A stretch of 64,000 bases of DNA from Roseburia sp. 499 (GTDB taxonomy: Bacteria > Bacillota > Clostridia > Lachnospirales > Lachnospiraceae): NCBI RefSeq assembly GCF_001940225.2, contig NZ_CP135164.1, positions 1,364,001-1,428,000 of the forward strand, given 5' to 3'. The position numbers and the translations under genes are program-made. Positions within the stretch are counted from its first letter, which is position 1. Each line of letters begins with the position of its first letter. Below are positions 18,003-25,829 of this stretch, piece by piece. The notes below the pieces were generated by a model, which saw only the letters and a program-made list of their open reading frames with translations, was not told the DNA's origin and did not search any database.

Positions 18003-19538
18003 ATGAAAATCACAACATTTGCAGCAATTTACATTGGTTCTTATGAAGTTAGTTTAAAGGTATTTGAAATTTCTGCCCGTAGGAAAATACGCCCTATTGA
18101 TTATGTGCGAAGCAGGGTGGAATTAGGCAGGGATGCCTATACCAAAGGAATTATTGGATATGAATTGGTAGAGGAACTCTGTGATGTATTGAAGGAATTT
18201 CATACCATTATGGAAGGATATAAGGTAGATGCTTATGAAGCATATGCAGGAAATGTTATTCGTGATGTAAGTAATGAATTGTTTATTTTGGATCAGATTC
18301 GTCTTCGTACCCAGTTGAAGGTAACCGTGCTCAGTAACTCGGAGCATCGGTTTATGGGCTATAAGTCTCTGGCAGCCATGCCTGAATTTGAAGAGATGAT
18401 ACAAAAGGGGGCAGCTGTTGTAGATGTAGGTGGTGGCAGCATGCAGATTACTTTGTTCTGGAAAGGAAATGCCATTACTACTCAGCATATTGTACTGGGA
18501 ATTATGCGTATCCGTGAAAAATTGTCCGGTATCGAGAATTTAGTTTCTCATTACGAAAATCAGATACAGGAATTGATTGATAAAGAACTGGAGATTTTTA
18601 AACGATTATATTTGCCGAAAAAGGACATAAAATATGTCATTGTAATGGGAGATTATATTAGCGAAATTGTAAAAGGGGTATCAAAAAAAGAAGCAGACGG
18701 AAGTATTGAGACAGAACGTTTTGTAAAACTTTTGAATAAGTTGAATAAAAAATCTCCGGAAGAAATTGCAAAGGAACTGAATCTCACAAATGAACATGAC
18801 CAGTTGATTCTTCCTTCTGTAGTATTATATAAGCGTTTGGCAGAGGCTGTAAATGCACCGTATATCTGGGTACCTGGAGTAAATATCAGCGATGGTATTG
18901 TCTATGATTATGCAGAAAAGCATAATATGATTCGTTACGAACATGATTTTGATGAAGATGTTCTTTCCGCAGCGCGAAATTTGTCAGAACGTTATCAAGG
19001 CTATTCCACTCATACAGAGGCAGTAATGAATATGACGGGAACTATTTTTGATGCTATGAAAAAGGTACATGGGATGAAGAATAGAGAGAGACTTTTGTTG
19101 CAGACAGCGGCTATGCTTCATGACTGTGGAAGATACATAAGTTTAGTGAATCAGGGGGAATGTTCCTATCAGATTATTATGGCATCTGAAATTATCGGCA
19201 TGACGCATTTGGAACGGGAAATTGTAGCAAGTACAGTAAAATATAATTCTCAACCATTGCCGCCTTATGAACAGATGATGGATAAGATGGATCAGGAGAG
19301 TTATATGATTGTGGCAAAGTTAGCAGCTATATTGAAAATTGCCAATGCCATGGACCGGAGTCATAAAGAGAAGTTTAAAAATGTGAAAGCAGTTTTGCGT
19401 GAAAAAGAGTTGCTTATTACTGTTGAAGCAATGGAAAGTATTGTGCTGGAAAAGGGATTATTCTCTACTTATGCAGATTCCTTTGAAGAAATTTTTAGTG
19501 TAAAACCAACGATAAAAGAAAAGAGAGTTTTCCAATAA
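18003..19538 (+). CDS. ppx: Exopolyphosphatase (Ppx/GppA family with HD domain)
   Basis: Predicted exopolyphosphatase, releasing phosphate from polyphosphate ends (or acting on pppGpp in the GppA subfamily). 511 residues. The N-terminal actin-like ATPase-fold half contains AAVVDVGGGSMQITLF, the phosphate-binding glycine loop of the family. The C-terminal half (about 325-480) has HD-domain features, including MLHDCGRYIS near 370. ATG 18003 follows AAAGGA by about 8 bases; an upstream in-frame extension to 17913 would overlap the preceding ATPase gene by 60 bases and has no sign of conservation. It precedes ppk by 12 bases, so polyphosphate degradation and synthesis are co-encoded. Confidence 0.88.
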   Translation: MKITTFAAIYIGSYEVSLKVFEISARRKIRPIDYVRSRVELGRDAYTKGIIGYELVEELCDVLKEFHTIMEGYKVDAYEAYAGNVIRDVSNELFILDQIRLRTQLKVTVLSNSEHRFMGYKSLAAMPEFEEMIQKGAAVVDVGGGSMQITLFWKGNAITTQHIVLGIMRIREKLSGIENLVSHYENQIQELIDKELEIFKRLYLPKKDIKYVIVMGDYISEIVKGVSKKEADGSIETERFVKLLNKLNKKSPEEIAKELNLTNEHDQLILPSVVLYKRLAEAVNAPYIWVPGVNISDGIVYDYAEKHNMIRYEHDFDEDVLSAARNLSERYQGYSTHTEAVMNMTGTIFDAMKKVHGMKNRERLLLQTAAMLHDCGRYISLVNQGECSYQIIMASEIIGMTHLEREIVASTVKYNSQPLPPYEQMMDKMDQESYMIVAKLAAILKIANAMDRSHKEKFKNVKAVLREKELLITVEAMESIVLEKGLFSTYADSFEEIFSVKPTIKEKRVFQ

Positions 19539-19550
19539 GGAGGAGCTATC

Positions 19551-21677
19551 ATGGAAAAGGATTATTTAAAACCGGAATATTATGAAAACAGAGAATTAAG
19601 CTGGCTGAAATTTAATGGTCGTGTATTAAATGAAGCAAGAGATAAGTCTATACCTTTACTGGAGCGCCTAAAGTTTGTAAGTATTACGTCTTCTAATTTG
19701 GATGAATTTTTTATGGTGCGTGTAGCATCTTTAAAGGACATGGTACATGCAGGATATAAGAAAAAAGATATTGCAGGGATGACAGCAACAGAGCAGTTAG
19801 AAGCCATTAATAAGGATACCCGTGCATTGGTGGAAACCCAATACTCTACTTACAATCGTTCTTTAGTTCCATTAATGAAAAATCATGGGATTGAAATTAT
19901 TGATCGGTTTGAGGAATTAACAAAAGAGCAAGAAGAATATGTGGATCGATATTTTGAGGAAAATGTATATCCTGTACTTACTCCCATGGCAGTGGATGCA
20001 TCAAGACCATTTCCATTGATTCGAAATAAAACATTAAATCTTGCTGCATTGCTTTCAAAGAAAGGGGATGCAAAAGGGGAGGTAGAATTTGCCACAGTAC
20101 AGGTGCCTTCTGTATTGTCCAGAATTGTTCAGATTCCGGCAAGAGAAGAAGGAATGCGTAGCTTTATTCTGTTAGAGCAGATTATTGAGCGTAATATTAA
20201 TCAGTTGTTTTTAAATTATGATGTATTGTGTGCCTATCCGTATCGTATTATGAGAAATGCAGACCTGAGTATTGATGAAGATGAGGCTGAGGATTTATTG
20301 CAGGAAATCCAAAAACAGTTAAAAAAACGTCAGTGGGGAGAAGTTATCCGATTAGAAGTGGAAGATGGGGTAGATAAACGCCTTCTTAATATTCTGAAGG
20401 AAGAACTTCATATTCAGCAAGAGGCAATTTATAAAATTGGCGGTCCCCTTGACTTAACCTTTTTAATGAAGATGTATGGTCTTGAGGGATGTGATGACCT
20501 TCGTTATGCACCATATAAACCGCAGAGAGTCCCTCAGATTGTACCAGGGGAAGATATTTTTGAGGAAATTCGAAAGGGTGACATTTTATTACATCATCCA
20601 TACCAAACCTTCGATCCGGTGGTAGACTTTATTCGTCAGGCTTCGGTAGACCCCAATGTTCTGGCGATTAAGCAGACTTTGTACCGAGTTAGTGGTAATT
20701 CACCGATTATCGCATCGCTTGCTCAGGCAGCAGAAAACGGAAAACAGGTTTCTGTATTGGTAGAGTTAAAGGCAAGATTTGATGAAGAAAATAATATTGT
20801 GTGGGCAAAAAAACTGGAAAAGGCAGGATGTCACGTTATTTATGGATTGGTAGGATTAAAGACGCACAGTAAAATTGCATTAGTAGTACGACGCGAAGAG
20901 GATGGCATTCGTAGATATGTACATCTGGGAACCGGAAACTATAATGATTCTACTGCAAAATTATATACGGATTTAGGTATGTTTACCTGCTCTGAATCCA
21001 TAGGAGAGGATGCAACAGCCGTATTTAATATGTTGTCCGGTTATTCAGAACCATTGAGTTGGAATAAGCTGGTGGTGGCACCAATTTGGCTGAGAAAGAA
21101 GTTCTTAAAACTGATTAAAAGAGAGACAAAGTATGCACAGGAAGGAAAAGAAGCTTTTATTAAGGCGAAGATGAATTCCCTATGTGATCGTGAAATTATT
21201 GCAGCGCTGTATGAAGCATCTGCCGCGGGAGTTAAAATTGAACTTGTAGTTCGAGGAATCTGTTGTTTACGAGTTGGTATTCCGGGAATCAGTGAAAATA
21301 TTTCTGTAAGATCGATTGTAGGAAATTTTCTGGAACACAGCAGAATATTTTACTTCCATAATAATGGACAGGAAGAAATCTACATGGGAAGTGCAGACTG
21401 GATGCCGCGTAACTTAGACCGCCGAGTAGAGATTCTCTTTCCGGTAGAAAATGAACGATTGATGGAAGAAATAAAGCACATTTTAAATACTCAGTTAGAG
21501 GATAATATGAAAGCACACATTTTACAAAGTGATGGTGAATATGGTAAAATAGATAAAAGAGGTAAAAAACTGGTAAATTCTCAGGAACAGTTTTGTAAAG
21601 AAGCAAAAAAAGCAATTCCAAAACAAAAAAATATATATCAGGAAAGAGTATTTATTCCGGCAGAACCAGTGGAGTAA
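19551..21677 (+). CDS. ppk: Polyphosphate kinase 1
   Basis: PPK1 transfers the ATP gamma-phosphate to polyphosphate, reversibly. 708 residues, the full family length. Domains N, H, C1 and C2 are recognisable: ENRELSWLKFNGRVL at the start, then SSNLDEFFMVRVASL, then the phospholipase-D-like catalytic half with TLYRVSGNSPI, the autophosphorylated His439 in KTHSKIALVVRR, HLGTGNYNDSTAKLYTDLG, and SADWMPRNLDRRVEILFPV near the C-terminus. SD AAGGAGGAG lies 7 bases upstream. It forms a synthesis/degradation pair with ppx immediately before it. Confidence 0.96.
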   Translation: MEKDYLKPEYYENRELSWLKFNGRVLNEARDKSIPLLERLKFVSITSSNLDEFFMVRVASLKDMVHAGYKKKDIAGMTATEQLEAINKDTRALVETQYSTYNRSLVPLMKNHGIEIIDRFEELTKEQEEYVDRYFEENVYPVLTPMAVDASRPFPLIRNKTLNLAALLSKKGDAKGEVEFATVQVPSVLSRIVQIPAREEGMRSFILLEQIIERNINQLFLNYDVLCAYPYRIMRNADLSIDEDEAEDLLQEIQKQLKKRQWGEVIRLEVEDGVDKRLLNILKEELHIQQEAIYKIGGPLDLTFLMKMYGLEGCDDLRYAPYKPQRVPQIVPGEDIFEEIRKGDILLHHPYQTFDPVVDFIRQASVDPNVLAIKQTLYRVSGNSPIIASLAQAAENGKQVSVLVELKARFDEENNIVWAKKLEKAGCHVIYGLVGLKTHSKIALVVRREEDGIRRYVHLGTGNYNDSTAKLYTDLGMFTCSESIGEDATAVFNMLSGYSEPLSWNKLVVAPIWLRKKFLKLIKRETKYAQEGKEAFIKAKMNSLCDREIIAALYEASAAGVKIELVVRGICCLRVGIPGISENISVRSIVGNFLEHSRIFYFHNNGQEEIYMGSADWMPRNLDRRVEILFPVENERLMEEIKHILNTQLEDNMKAHILQSDGEYGKIDKRGKKLVNSQEQFCKEAKKAIPKQKNIYQERVFIPAEPVE

Positions 21678-21768
21678 CCAAGGAAAAATGTAAGAGAGAT
21701 AATAAAGTAATGCATGTAGAAATGAAAGAAAAACAAAAAAAGTAGAGGGAGAAACAAAAGATAAGGTT

Positions 21769-22593
21769 ATGAAAAGTAAAATTTTATTTTCTGATGTGGA
21801 TGACACGTTAGTAAACAAGGATAAGACCATTTCGGAGGTAAACCGAAAGGCAATTACAAAAATGCTGGAGCAGGGGCATTATTTTGTTGCAGTAACAGGA
21901 AAACCAATCGTAGTTGGGAGACGTGTAATAAGGGATTTAGGATTGACCATGCCGGGATGTTATATGGTAGCGTTTAATGGTGCGGTGGTATATGATTGTG
22001 CGGCAGACAGAGTTCTGGCGGAACGTACACTTTCTTTGGATATTGTAAGAGAGATATTGGAGGAAGCAGATTTGGAAGGGGTTCATGTACAGACCTATCA
22101 GAAAAATCATATACTGACCAGAGAGCATGATGAGGAACTTGATTTTTACTTAGATCAGGCAAAAATGGAATACAAGTTGGTGCCGGATATTTTCAGTTGT
22201 TTGGAAAAAGAGCCAAACAAGGTAATCGCAATTAGTATTGATGGACAGAAACCATTGGTGGAACTCAAAAAAAACTTATTGGAGAAACATCCTAATCTCG
22301 AGAAGCGTTGTAATTGCTTTTTCTCTAAGGATGAATATTTGGAATTTTGTCCAAAAGATGTTAATAAAGGAATCGGTGTGAAATATCTTTCAGAGTTTTT
22401 GAATATTCCATTTGAGGACACGGTTGCAGTTGGTGATGGAAGAAACGATCTTTCCATGATTAAGACAGCAAAGATTGGAGCAGCAGTGCAAAATGCGATT
22501 TCGGATTTAAAAAAAGAAGCAGATTATGTAACAGTGGAAGACCATGAACACGGAGCTGTGGCAGAGGTAATTGAACGATTTATATTGTCATAG
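21769..22593 (+). CDS. Cof-type HAD-superfamily phosphatase
   Basis: 274 residues, HAD family with a Cof/type-IIB cap. Motif I is FSDVDDTLV with nucleophile Asp9 and acid/base Asp11. Motif II is VAVTGKP, and motifs III/IV are VNKGIGVKYL and VAVGDGRNDLSMI. Such enzymes dephosphorylate small metabolites such as sugar phosphates, nucleotides or FMN; the substrate is not predictable here. It lies 91 bases after ppk with no terminator in between, and ends just before a bidirectional terminator. Confidence 0.88.
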   Translation: MKSKILFSDVDDTLVNKDKTISEVNRKAITKMLEQGHYFVAVTGKPIVVGRRVIRDLGLTMPGCYMVAFNGAVVYDCAADRVLAERTLSLDIVREILEEADLEGVHVQTYQKNHILTREHDEELDFYLDQAKMEYKLVPDIFSCLEKEPNKVIAISIDGQKPLVELKKNLLEKHPNLEKRCNCFFSKDEYLEFCPKDVNKGIGVKYLSEFLNIPFEDTVAVGDGRNDLSMIKTAKIGAAVQNAISDLKKEADYVTVEDHEHGAVAEVIERFILS

Positions 22594-22606
22594 ACAACCA
22601 GCATAG

Positions 22607-22643
22607 AAAAGAGTATCGCATAGAATTAGTGCGATACTCTTTT
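22607..22643. terminator. Bidirectional terminator shared by convergent genes
   Basis: AAAAGAGTATCGCA at 22607-22620 pairs perfectly with TGCGATACTCTTTT at 22630-22643, so each strand has a T-rich 3' side. The hairpin includes the final codons of the minus-strand PHP gene (stop at 22626-22628). Confidence 0.85.
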
Positions 22644-23468
22644 GGCTTTAATGGCATCTAATATATTGTCTGGAATTTTTAGGTTTCCTTTTCCCGTTCC
22701 AAGATGAAGATAAGGTTTGTTTTCACCATGAAAGTCCGAACCGCCGCTGATTAAGAGGTCAAATTCAGCAGCAAGCTTTTTCATATTACGTTCATCCCCC
22801 GGAGTATTCATAGAATAAATAGCTTCCATTCCAGTGAGACCGGATTCTTTTAAAGATTTTACAAAAAAACGAAGTCTGTCATGGTTCATATGACAGAGTA
22901 CCGGGTGAGCAAAAAAAGAAAGTCCGCCGCCAAGGCGAATAAGGTCAATGGCTTCAAAAGGAGAGATTTTTTCTCTTGGAACATAGCAACGGCAGTTGTC
23001 ACCAAGATATTTTCGGAAAACGGTATCTCGGTCTTTGACAAATCCATGCTCAACCAAATAGCGGGCGAAGTGAGCACGGGTAATAACACTTTCCGGATAT
23101 TCTTTATAGAGAGCTTCTAATGTAATATCAAATCCTTCTTTCTGAAGTAAAAAGGCCATTTTTTCATTACGAATGTCGCGGCTTTGGATGAATTCCTGCA
23201 ACTTTGCAAGAAAAGCTGGATTCGTATCATCAATATAGAACCCTAACATATGTACTTCTGTACCATTATAATCTGTAGAAAGTTCAATTCCCGGTATCAG
23301 TTCAATTCCAAGATTTTCAGCAATGGGTTTTGCTTTTGCCAGACCTCCTATTGTATCGTGGTCGGTCAGAGCGATAGCAGAAAGACTGGTATCTGCAGCA
23401 AGGTGCATTAGCTCTTGGGGAGTAAGTGTTCCATCAGATTCGGTAGAGTGGGTATGTAAGTCAATCAT
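22626..23468 (-). CDS. PHP-domain phosphoesterase (YciV/RNase AM-like)
   Basis: 280 residues of the polymerase-and-histidinol-phosphatase (PHP) fold. Metal ligands are visible: HTHS (His5, His7), ALTDHDTIGG, PGIELS, and later FFAHPVLCH and GGSDFHGENKP. The closest described relatives are YciV-type 5'-3' exonucleases/3',5'-nucleotide phosphatases (RNase AM); other PHP phosphoesterases are possible. SD GGAAGG precedes the ATG. The last codons (KRVSH) lie inside the shared terminator hairpin. It diverges from infC across 318 bases. Confidence 0.85.
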   Translation of the reverse strand: MIDLHTHSTESDGTLTPQELMHLAADTSLSAIALTDHDTIGGLAKAKPIAENLGIELIPGIELSTDYNGTEVHMLGFYIDDTNPAFLAKLQEFIQSRDIRNEKMAFLLQKEGFDITLEALYKEYPESVITRAHFARYLVEHGFVKDRDTVFRKYLGDNCRCYVPREKISPFEAIDLIRLGGGLSFFAHPVLCHMNHDRLRFFVKSLKESGLTGMEAIYSMNTPGDERNMKKLAAEFDLLISGGSDFHGENKPYLHLGTGKGNLKIPDNILDAIKAKRVSH

Positions 23469-23596
23469 ATAAAAAGTCCTTCCTTTTCTTTGATGAATGT
23501 GCTATGATAAATAAAGTAATTTACAACTTATTATTATATCAGAAATTAGAGCAGAAAGAAACTGTGATAAAAATGAAAGAGATTTTCAAAAAGTAC

Positions 23597-23625
23597 TTGA
23601 CGATAAGGAAAAGAGATGATATAGT
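23597..23625 (+). promoter_or_regulatory. Promoter of infC-rpmI-rplT
   Basis: TTGACG at 23597-23602, 17-base spacer, TATAGT at 23620-23625. Transcription would start near 23632, giving a leader of about 155 bases. The rest of the 318-base gap, 23469-23596, is AT-rich with no gene; it must hold the minus-strand promoter of the PHP gene, but I see no convincing one. Confidence 0.8.
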
Positions 23626-23631
23626 AATGAA

Positions 23632-23760
23632 GTTGTAAGTAGAAAACAAAGTAGAGTATCCACTCTCACCTTAGCACAAATGCGTGACTAATGGTTCATA
23701 TTCGTGAGAAATACAGAAGTATTTAGAATATAAGTGGATAGTCTGCCTATCCACTTTTTT
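23632..23760 (+). promoter_or_regulatory. L20-type attenuator leader of infC-rpmI-rplT
   Basis: A terminator is formed by AAGTGGATAG (23732-23741) with CTATCCACTT (23747-23756), running into T residues to 23760. An alternative partner is present upstream: TATCCACT at 23657-23664 can pair with AGTGGATA at 23733-23740, which would prevent the terminator. This terminator/antiterminator arrangement is known for L20 autoregulation of infC-rpmI-rplT in Bacillus. That L20 is the ligand here is inferred from family knowledge. Confidence 0.8.
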
Positions 23761-23786
23761 ATATTAATTTTTGGAGGTGCACAACC

Positions 23787-24293
23787 ATTAGCGATTTAAT
23801 GATTAATGAACAAATCAGAGATAAGGAAGTTCGTTTGATTGGCGAAAACGGAGATCAGCTGGGTATTATGTCTGCAAGAGAGGCATTGAAGCTTGCACAG
23901 GAAGCAGATCTTGATTTAGTAAAAATCGCCCCAACCGCAAAGCCACCGGTATGTAAGATTATCGATTACGGCAAATACAAATACGAGCTTGTCAGAAAAG
24001 AAAAAGAAGCCAAGAAAAAGCAGAAAACTGTTGAGGTAAAGGAAATCCGTTTATCACCAAACATTGAGACAAATGATTTGAATACAAAAATTAATGCAAC
24101 AAGAAAGTTTATTGCCAAGGGCAATAAAGTAAAAATCACCTTGCGTTTCCGCGGAAGAGAAATGGCTCATATGCAGAGTAGTAAACATATTCTGGATGAG
24201 TTCGCAGAGACATTATCAGATGTTGCAGTAGTGGAAAAGGCACCTAAATTAGAAGGCCGCAGTATCAGTTTGGTGCTGGCGGAAAAGAAATAA
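23787..24293 (+). CDS. infC: Translation initiation factor IF-3 (ATT start)
   Basis: IF3 prevents premature subunit joining and checks start-codon pairing. 168 residues read from ATT 23787: (M)SDLMINEQIRDKEVRLIG, then family motifs APTAKPPVCKIIDYGKYKYE and LRFRGREMAHM. The ATT start is chosen because TGGAGG at 23772-23777 is 9 bases before ATT but 21 bases before the next in-frame ATG (23799), and because IF3 genes are known for AUU-type starts that let IF3 repress its own translation. First gene of infC-rpmI-rplT; also controlled by the attenuator leader. Confidence 0.93.
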   Translation: MSDLMINEQIRDKEVRLIGENGDQLGIMSAREALKLAQEADLDLVKIAPTAKPPVCKIIDYGKYKYELVRKEKEAKKKQKTVEVKEIRLSPNIETNDLNTKINATRKFIAKGNKVKITLRFRGREMAHMQSSKHILDEFAETLSDVAVVEKAPKLEGRSISLVLAEKK

Positions 24294-24317
24294 ACAGGGT
24301 TTAAGGAGGAAACAAAA

Positions 24318-24515
24318 ATGCCAAAAATCAAAACAAGTAGAGCAGCAGCAAAGCGTTTTAAAGTGACAGGTACAGGAAAGTTAAAGAGAAATAAAGCTTA
24401 TAAGAGACATATCTTAACAAAGAAATCTACAAAGACAAAGAGAAATTTAAGAAAAGCAGCAATGACAGATGCAACTAACGTTAAGAATATGAAGAAGATT
24501 TTACCATATCTGTAA
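24318..24515 (+). CDS. rpmI: 50S ribosomal protein L35
   Basis: L35, 65 residues, very basic. [20 protein letters not shown] at the N-terminus and [17 protein letters not shown] in the middle are typical. SD AAGGAGGA is 8 bases before ATG. It lies between infC and rplT as in most bacteria. Confidence 0.97.
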   Translation: MPKIKTSRAAAKRFKVTGTGKLKRNKAYKRHILTKKSTKTKRNLRKAAMTDATNVKNMKKILPYL

Positions 24516-24541
24516 GAATGAGTTAAGGAGGAATAGAAGTC

Positions 24542-24898
24542 ATGGCAAGAATTAAAGGCGGATTAAACGCTAAGAAAAGACATAATAGAACATTAAAATT
24601 AGCAAAAGGATATAGAGGAGCTCGCTCCAAACAGTATAGAGTAGCTAAACAGTCTGTCATGAGAGCATTAACAAGTTCTTATGCAGGTAGAAAAGAAAGA
24701 AAGAGACAGTTCAGACAGTTATGGATTGCTCGTATTAACGCAGCAGCAAGAATTAACGGCATTTCCTATAGCCAGTTTATGCATGGATTAAAGTTAGCTG
24801 GTGTAGAAGTAAACCGTAAGATGTTAGCTGAAATGGCTGTAAATGATGCAGAAGGTTTTGCAACATTAGCAGAACTGGCAAAATCTAAGGTAGCTTAA
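24542..24898 (+). CDS. rplT: 50S ribosomal protein L20
   Basis: L20, 118 residues, 23S rRNA-binding assembly protein. [20 protein letters not shown] and [18 protein letters not shown] sequence (here [14 protein letters not shown]) identify it. In Firmicutes free L20 represses its own operon through the leader at 23632-23760. SD AAGGAGGAA. The following 113 bases to the tRNA are AT-rich with only a weak hairpin, so termination may be partial. Confidence 0.97.
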   Translation: MARIKGGLNAKKRHNRTLKLAKGYRGARSKQYRVAKQSVMRALTSSYAGRKERKRQFRQLWIARINAAARINGISYSQFMHGLKLAGVEVNRKMLAEMAVNDAEGFATLAELAKSKVA

Positions 24899-24961
24899 TT
24901 TAAGAAAAATTTAGAGTTTTTCAAATAATTTAAATTTTTTTGAAATTTTGAAAAATAATAC

Positions 24962-24990
24962 TTGATTTTTTGAAACTCAGCATGTATAAT
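24962..24990 (+). promoter_or_regulatory. Promoter of tRNA-Glu
   Basis: TTGATT at 24962-24967, 17-base spacer, TATAAT at 24985-24990, 21 bases before the mature tRNA 5' end. The promoter lies within an inverted repeat (24972-25006). Confidence 0.72.
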
Positions 24991-25006
24991 ATCAATGTTG
25001 AGTTTC
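24972..25006. repeat. Inverted repeat spanning the tRNA-Glu promoter
   Basis: GAAACTCA at 24972-24979 and TGAGTTTC at 24999-25006 are perfect inverted arms, extended by CAT/ATG after one mismatch. The -10 box lies in the centre. It could be an operator or a hairpin ending the rplT transcript; no T-run follows. Confidence 0.5.
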
Positions 25007-25011
25007 GACAT

Positions 25012-25083
25012 GGCTCGTTGGTCAAGCGGTTAAGACGCCGCCCTCTCACGGCGGAATCAGGGGTTCGATTCCCCTACGAGCTG
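25012..25083 (+). tRNA. tRNA-Glu (anticodon CTC)
   Basis: A 72-base cloverleaf: acceptor GGCTCGT with ACGAGCT (first pair G-U), D-arm, anticodon stem CCGCC/GGCGG around loop CTCTCAC giving anticodon CTC (reads GAG), variable AATC, T-arm AGGGG-TTCGATT-CCCCT, discriminator G. CCA is not encoded (CTA follows). It is the only tRNA in the window and stands alone with its own promoter and terminator. Confidence 0.93.
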
Positions 25084-25111
25084 CTAGCTATAATTGAATA
25101 GCCCAACCCGT

Positions 25112-25159
25112 AGAAAATGCTGAAAGCCTTAATGTAAGGTTTTCAGCATTTTCTGTTTT
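25112..25159 (+). terminator. Terminator after tRNA-Glu
   Basis: A 20-base arm at 25112-25131 pairs with 25135-25154 (one G-U pair) around a 3-base loop, then GTTTTG. The stem is long and nearly perfect. Confidence 0.82.
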
Positions 25160-25181
25160 GAAACATTTTTTTTAAAACCCC

Positions 25182-25210
25182 TTGCAATTCGTGGATTTAA
25201 GTGCTATGAT
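25182..25210 (+). promoter_or_regulatory. Promoter of rimP-nusA-infB operon
   Basis: TTGCAA at 25182-25187, 17-base spacer, TATGAT at 25205-25210, 101 bases before the rimP start. Confidence 0.78.
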
Positions 25211-25238
25211 ACTAATGATAACAAAGGTAACCTTAGAC

Positions 25239-25270
25239 TTGAGAGTGGACATTGGTCCACTCTCAATTTT
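25239..25270 (+). promoter_or_regulatory. rimP-nusA leader hairpin with weak U-tract
   Basis: TTGAGAGTGGAC at 25239-25250 pairs perfectly with GTCCACTCTCAA at 25255-25266 around loop ATTG, followed by only TTTT then ATG. A strong stem with a poor U-tract is the form expected of a NusA-stimulated terminator. NusA autoregulation through leader termination is described in Bacillus; here it is inferred. Confidence 0.62.
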
Positions 25271-25310
25271 ATGTAAGGTCAAAAAATTGAATATGGAAAG
25301 AGGTGTAAAT

Positions 25311-25778
25311 ATGTCAAAGAAAGAGACGTATGAACAGCGTACAGAAGAATTACTGCTGCCTATCATGGAAGAAAATAATTTTGAATTGGTAGATGTAGAA
25401 TATGTCAAGGAAGGCGGCAACTGGTATCTGCGCGCTTACATCGACAAAGAGGGCGGAATCACGGTAGACGACTGTGAAGTAGTGAGCAGAAGGATGAGTG
25501 ATTTGCTTGATGAGGCAGATTATATTGAAGAATCTTATATATTCGAGGTGAGTTCCCCAGGATTGGGAAGGCCGTTGAAAAAGGAAAAGGATTATGCCAG
25601 AAGCATGGGGAAAGAACTAGAGATTAGAACATACCGTGCGATTAATAAAGAAAAAGAGTTTTATGGTATTTTAACTGCTTATGATGAAAATACTGTTACC
25701 ATTCAACCGGAAGATGGAGAAGAAATGATATTCAATAAATCAGACATTGCGTTAATTCGTCTGGCTTTTGATTTTTAA
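25311..25778 (+). CDS. rimP: Ribosome maturation factor RimP
   Basis: 30S assembly factor, 155 residues. Visible: LLLPIMEENNFELVDVEYVK near the N-terminus, RAYIDKEGGITVDDCEVVSR, and VSSPGLGRPLKKEKDY, the family signature, followed by a C-terminal SH3-like barrel. Start ATG 25311 follows AGAGGTG; longer in-frame readings upstream run into the promoter and leader hairpin and are rejected. First gene of the rimP-nusA-rnpM-ylxQ-infB-rbfA-nrnA-truB-ribF operon. Confidence 0.95.
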   Translation: MSKKETYEQRTEELLLPIMEENNFELVDVEYVKEGGNWYLRAYIDKEGGITVDDCEVVSRRMSDLLDEADYIEESYIFEVSSPGLGRPLKKEKDYARSMGKELEIRTYRAINKEKEFYGILTAYDENTVTIQPEDGEEMIFNKSDIALIRLAFDF

Positions 25779-25829
25779 AATACGTCATAAATGCGTCAAT
25801 AACAAGAAAATATTCAGGAGGATAAAAAA

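Noticed and set aside
25182..25310. In-frame extension of RimP starting at TTG
   Set aside because: The TTG is part of the -35 box and the stretch holds the promoter and leader hairpin.
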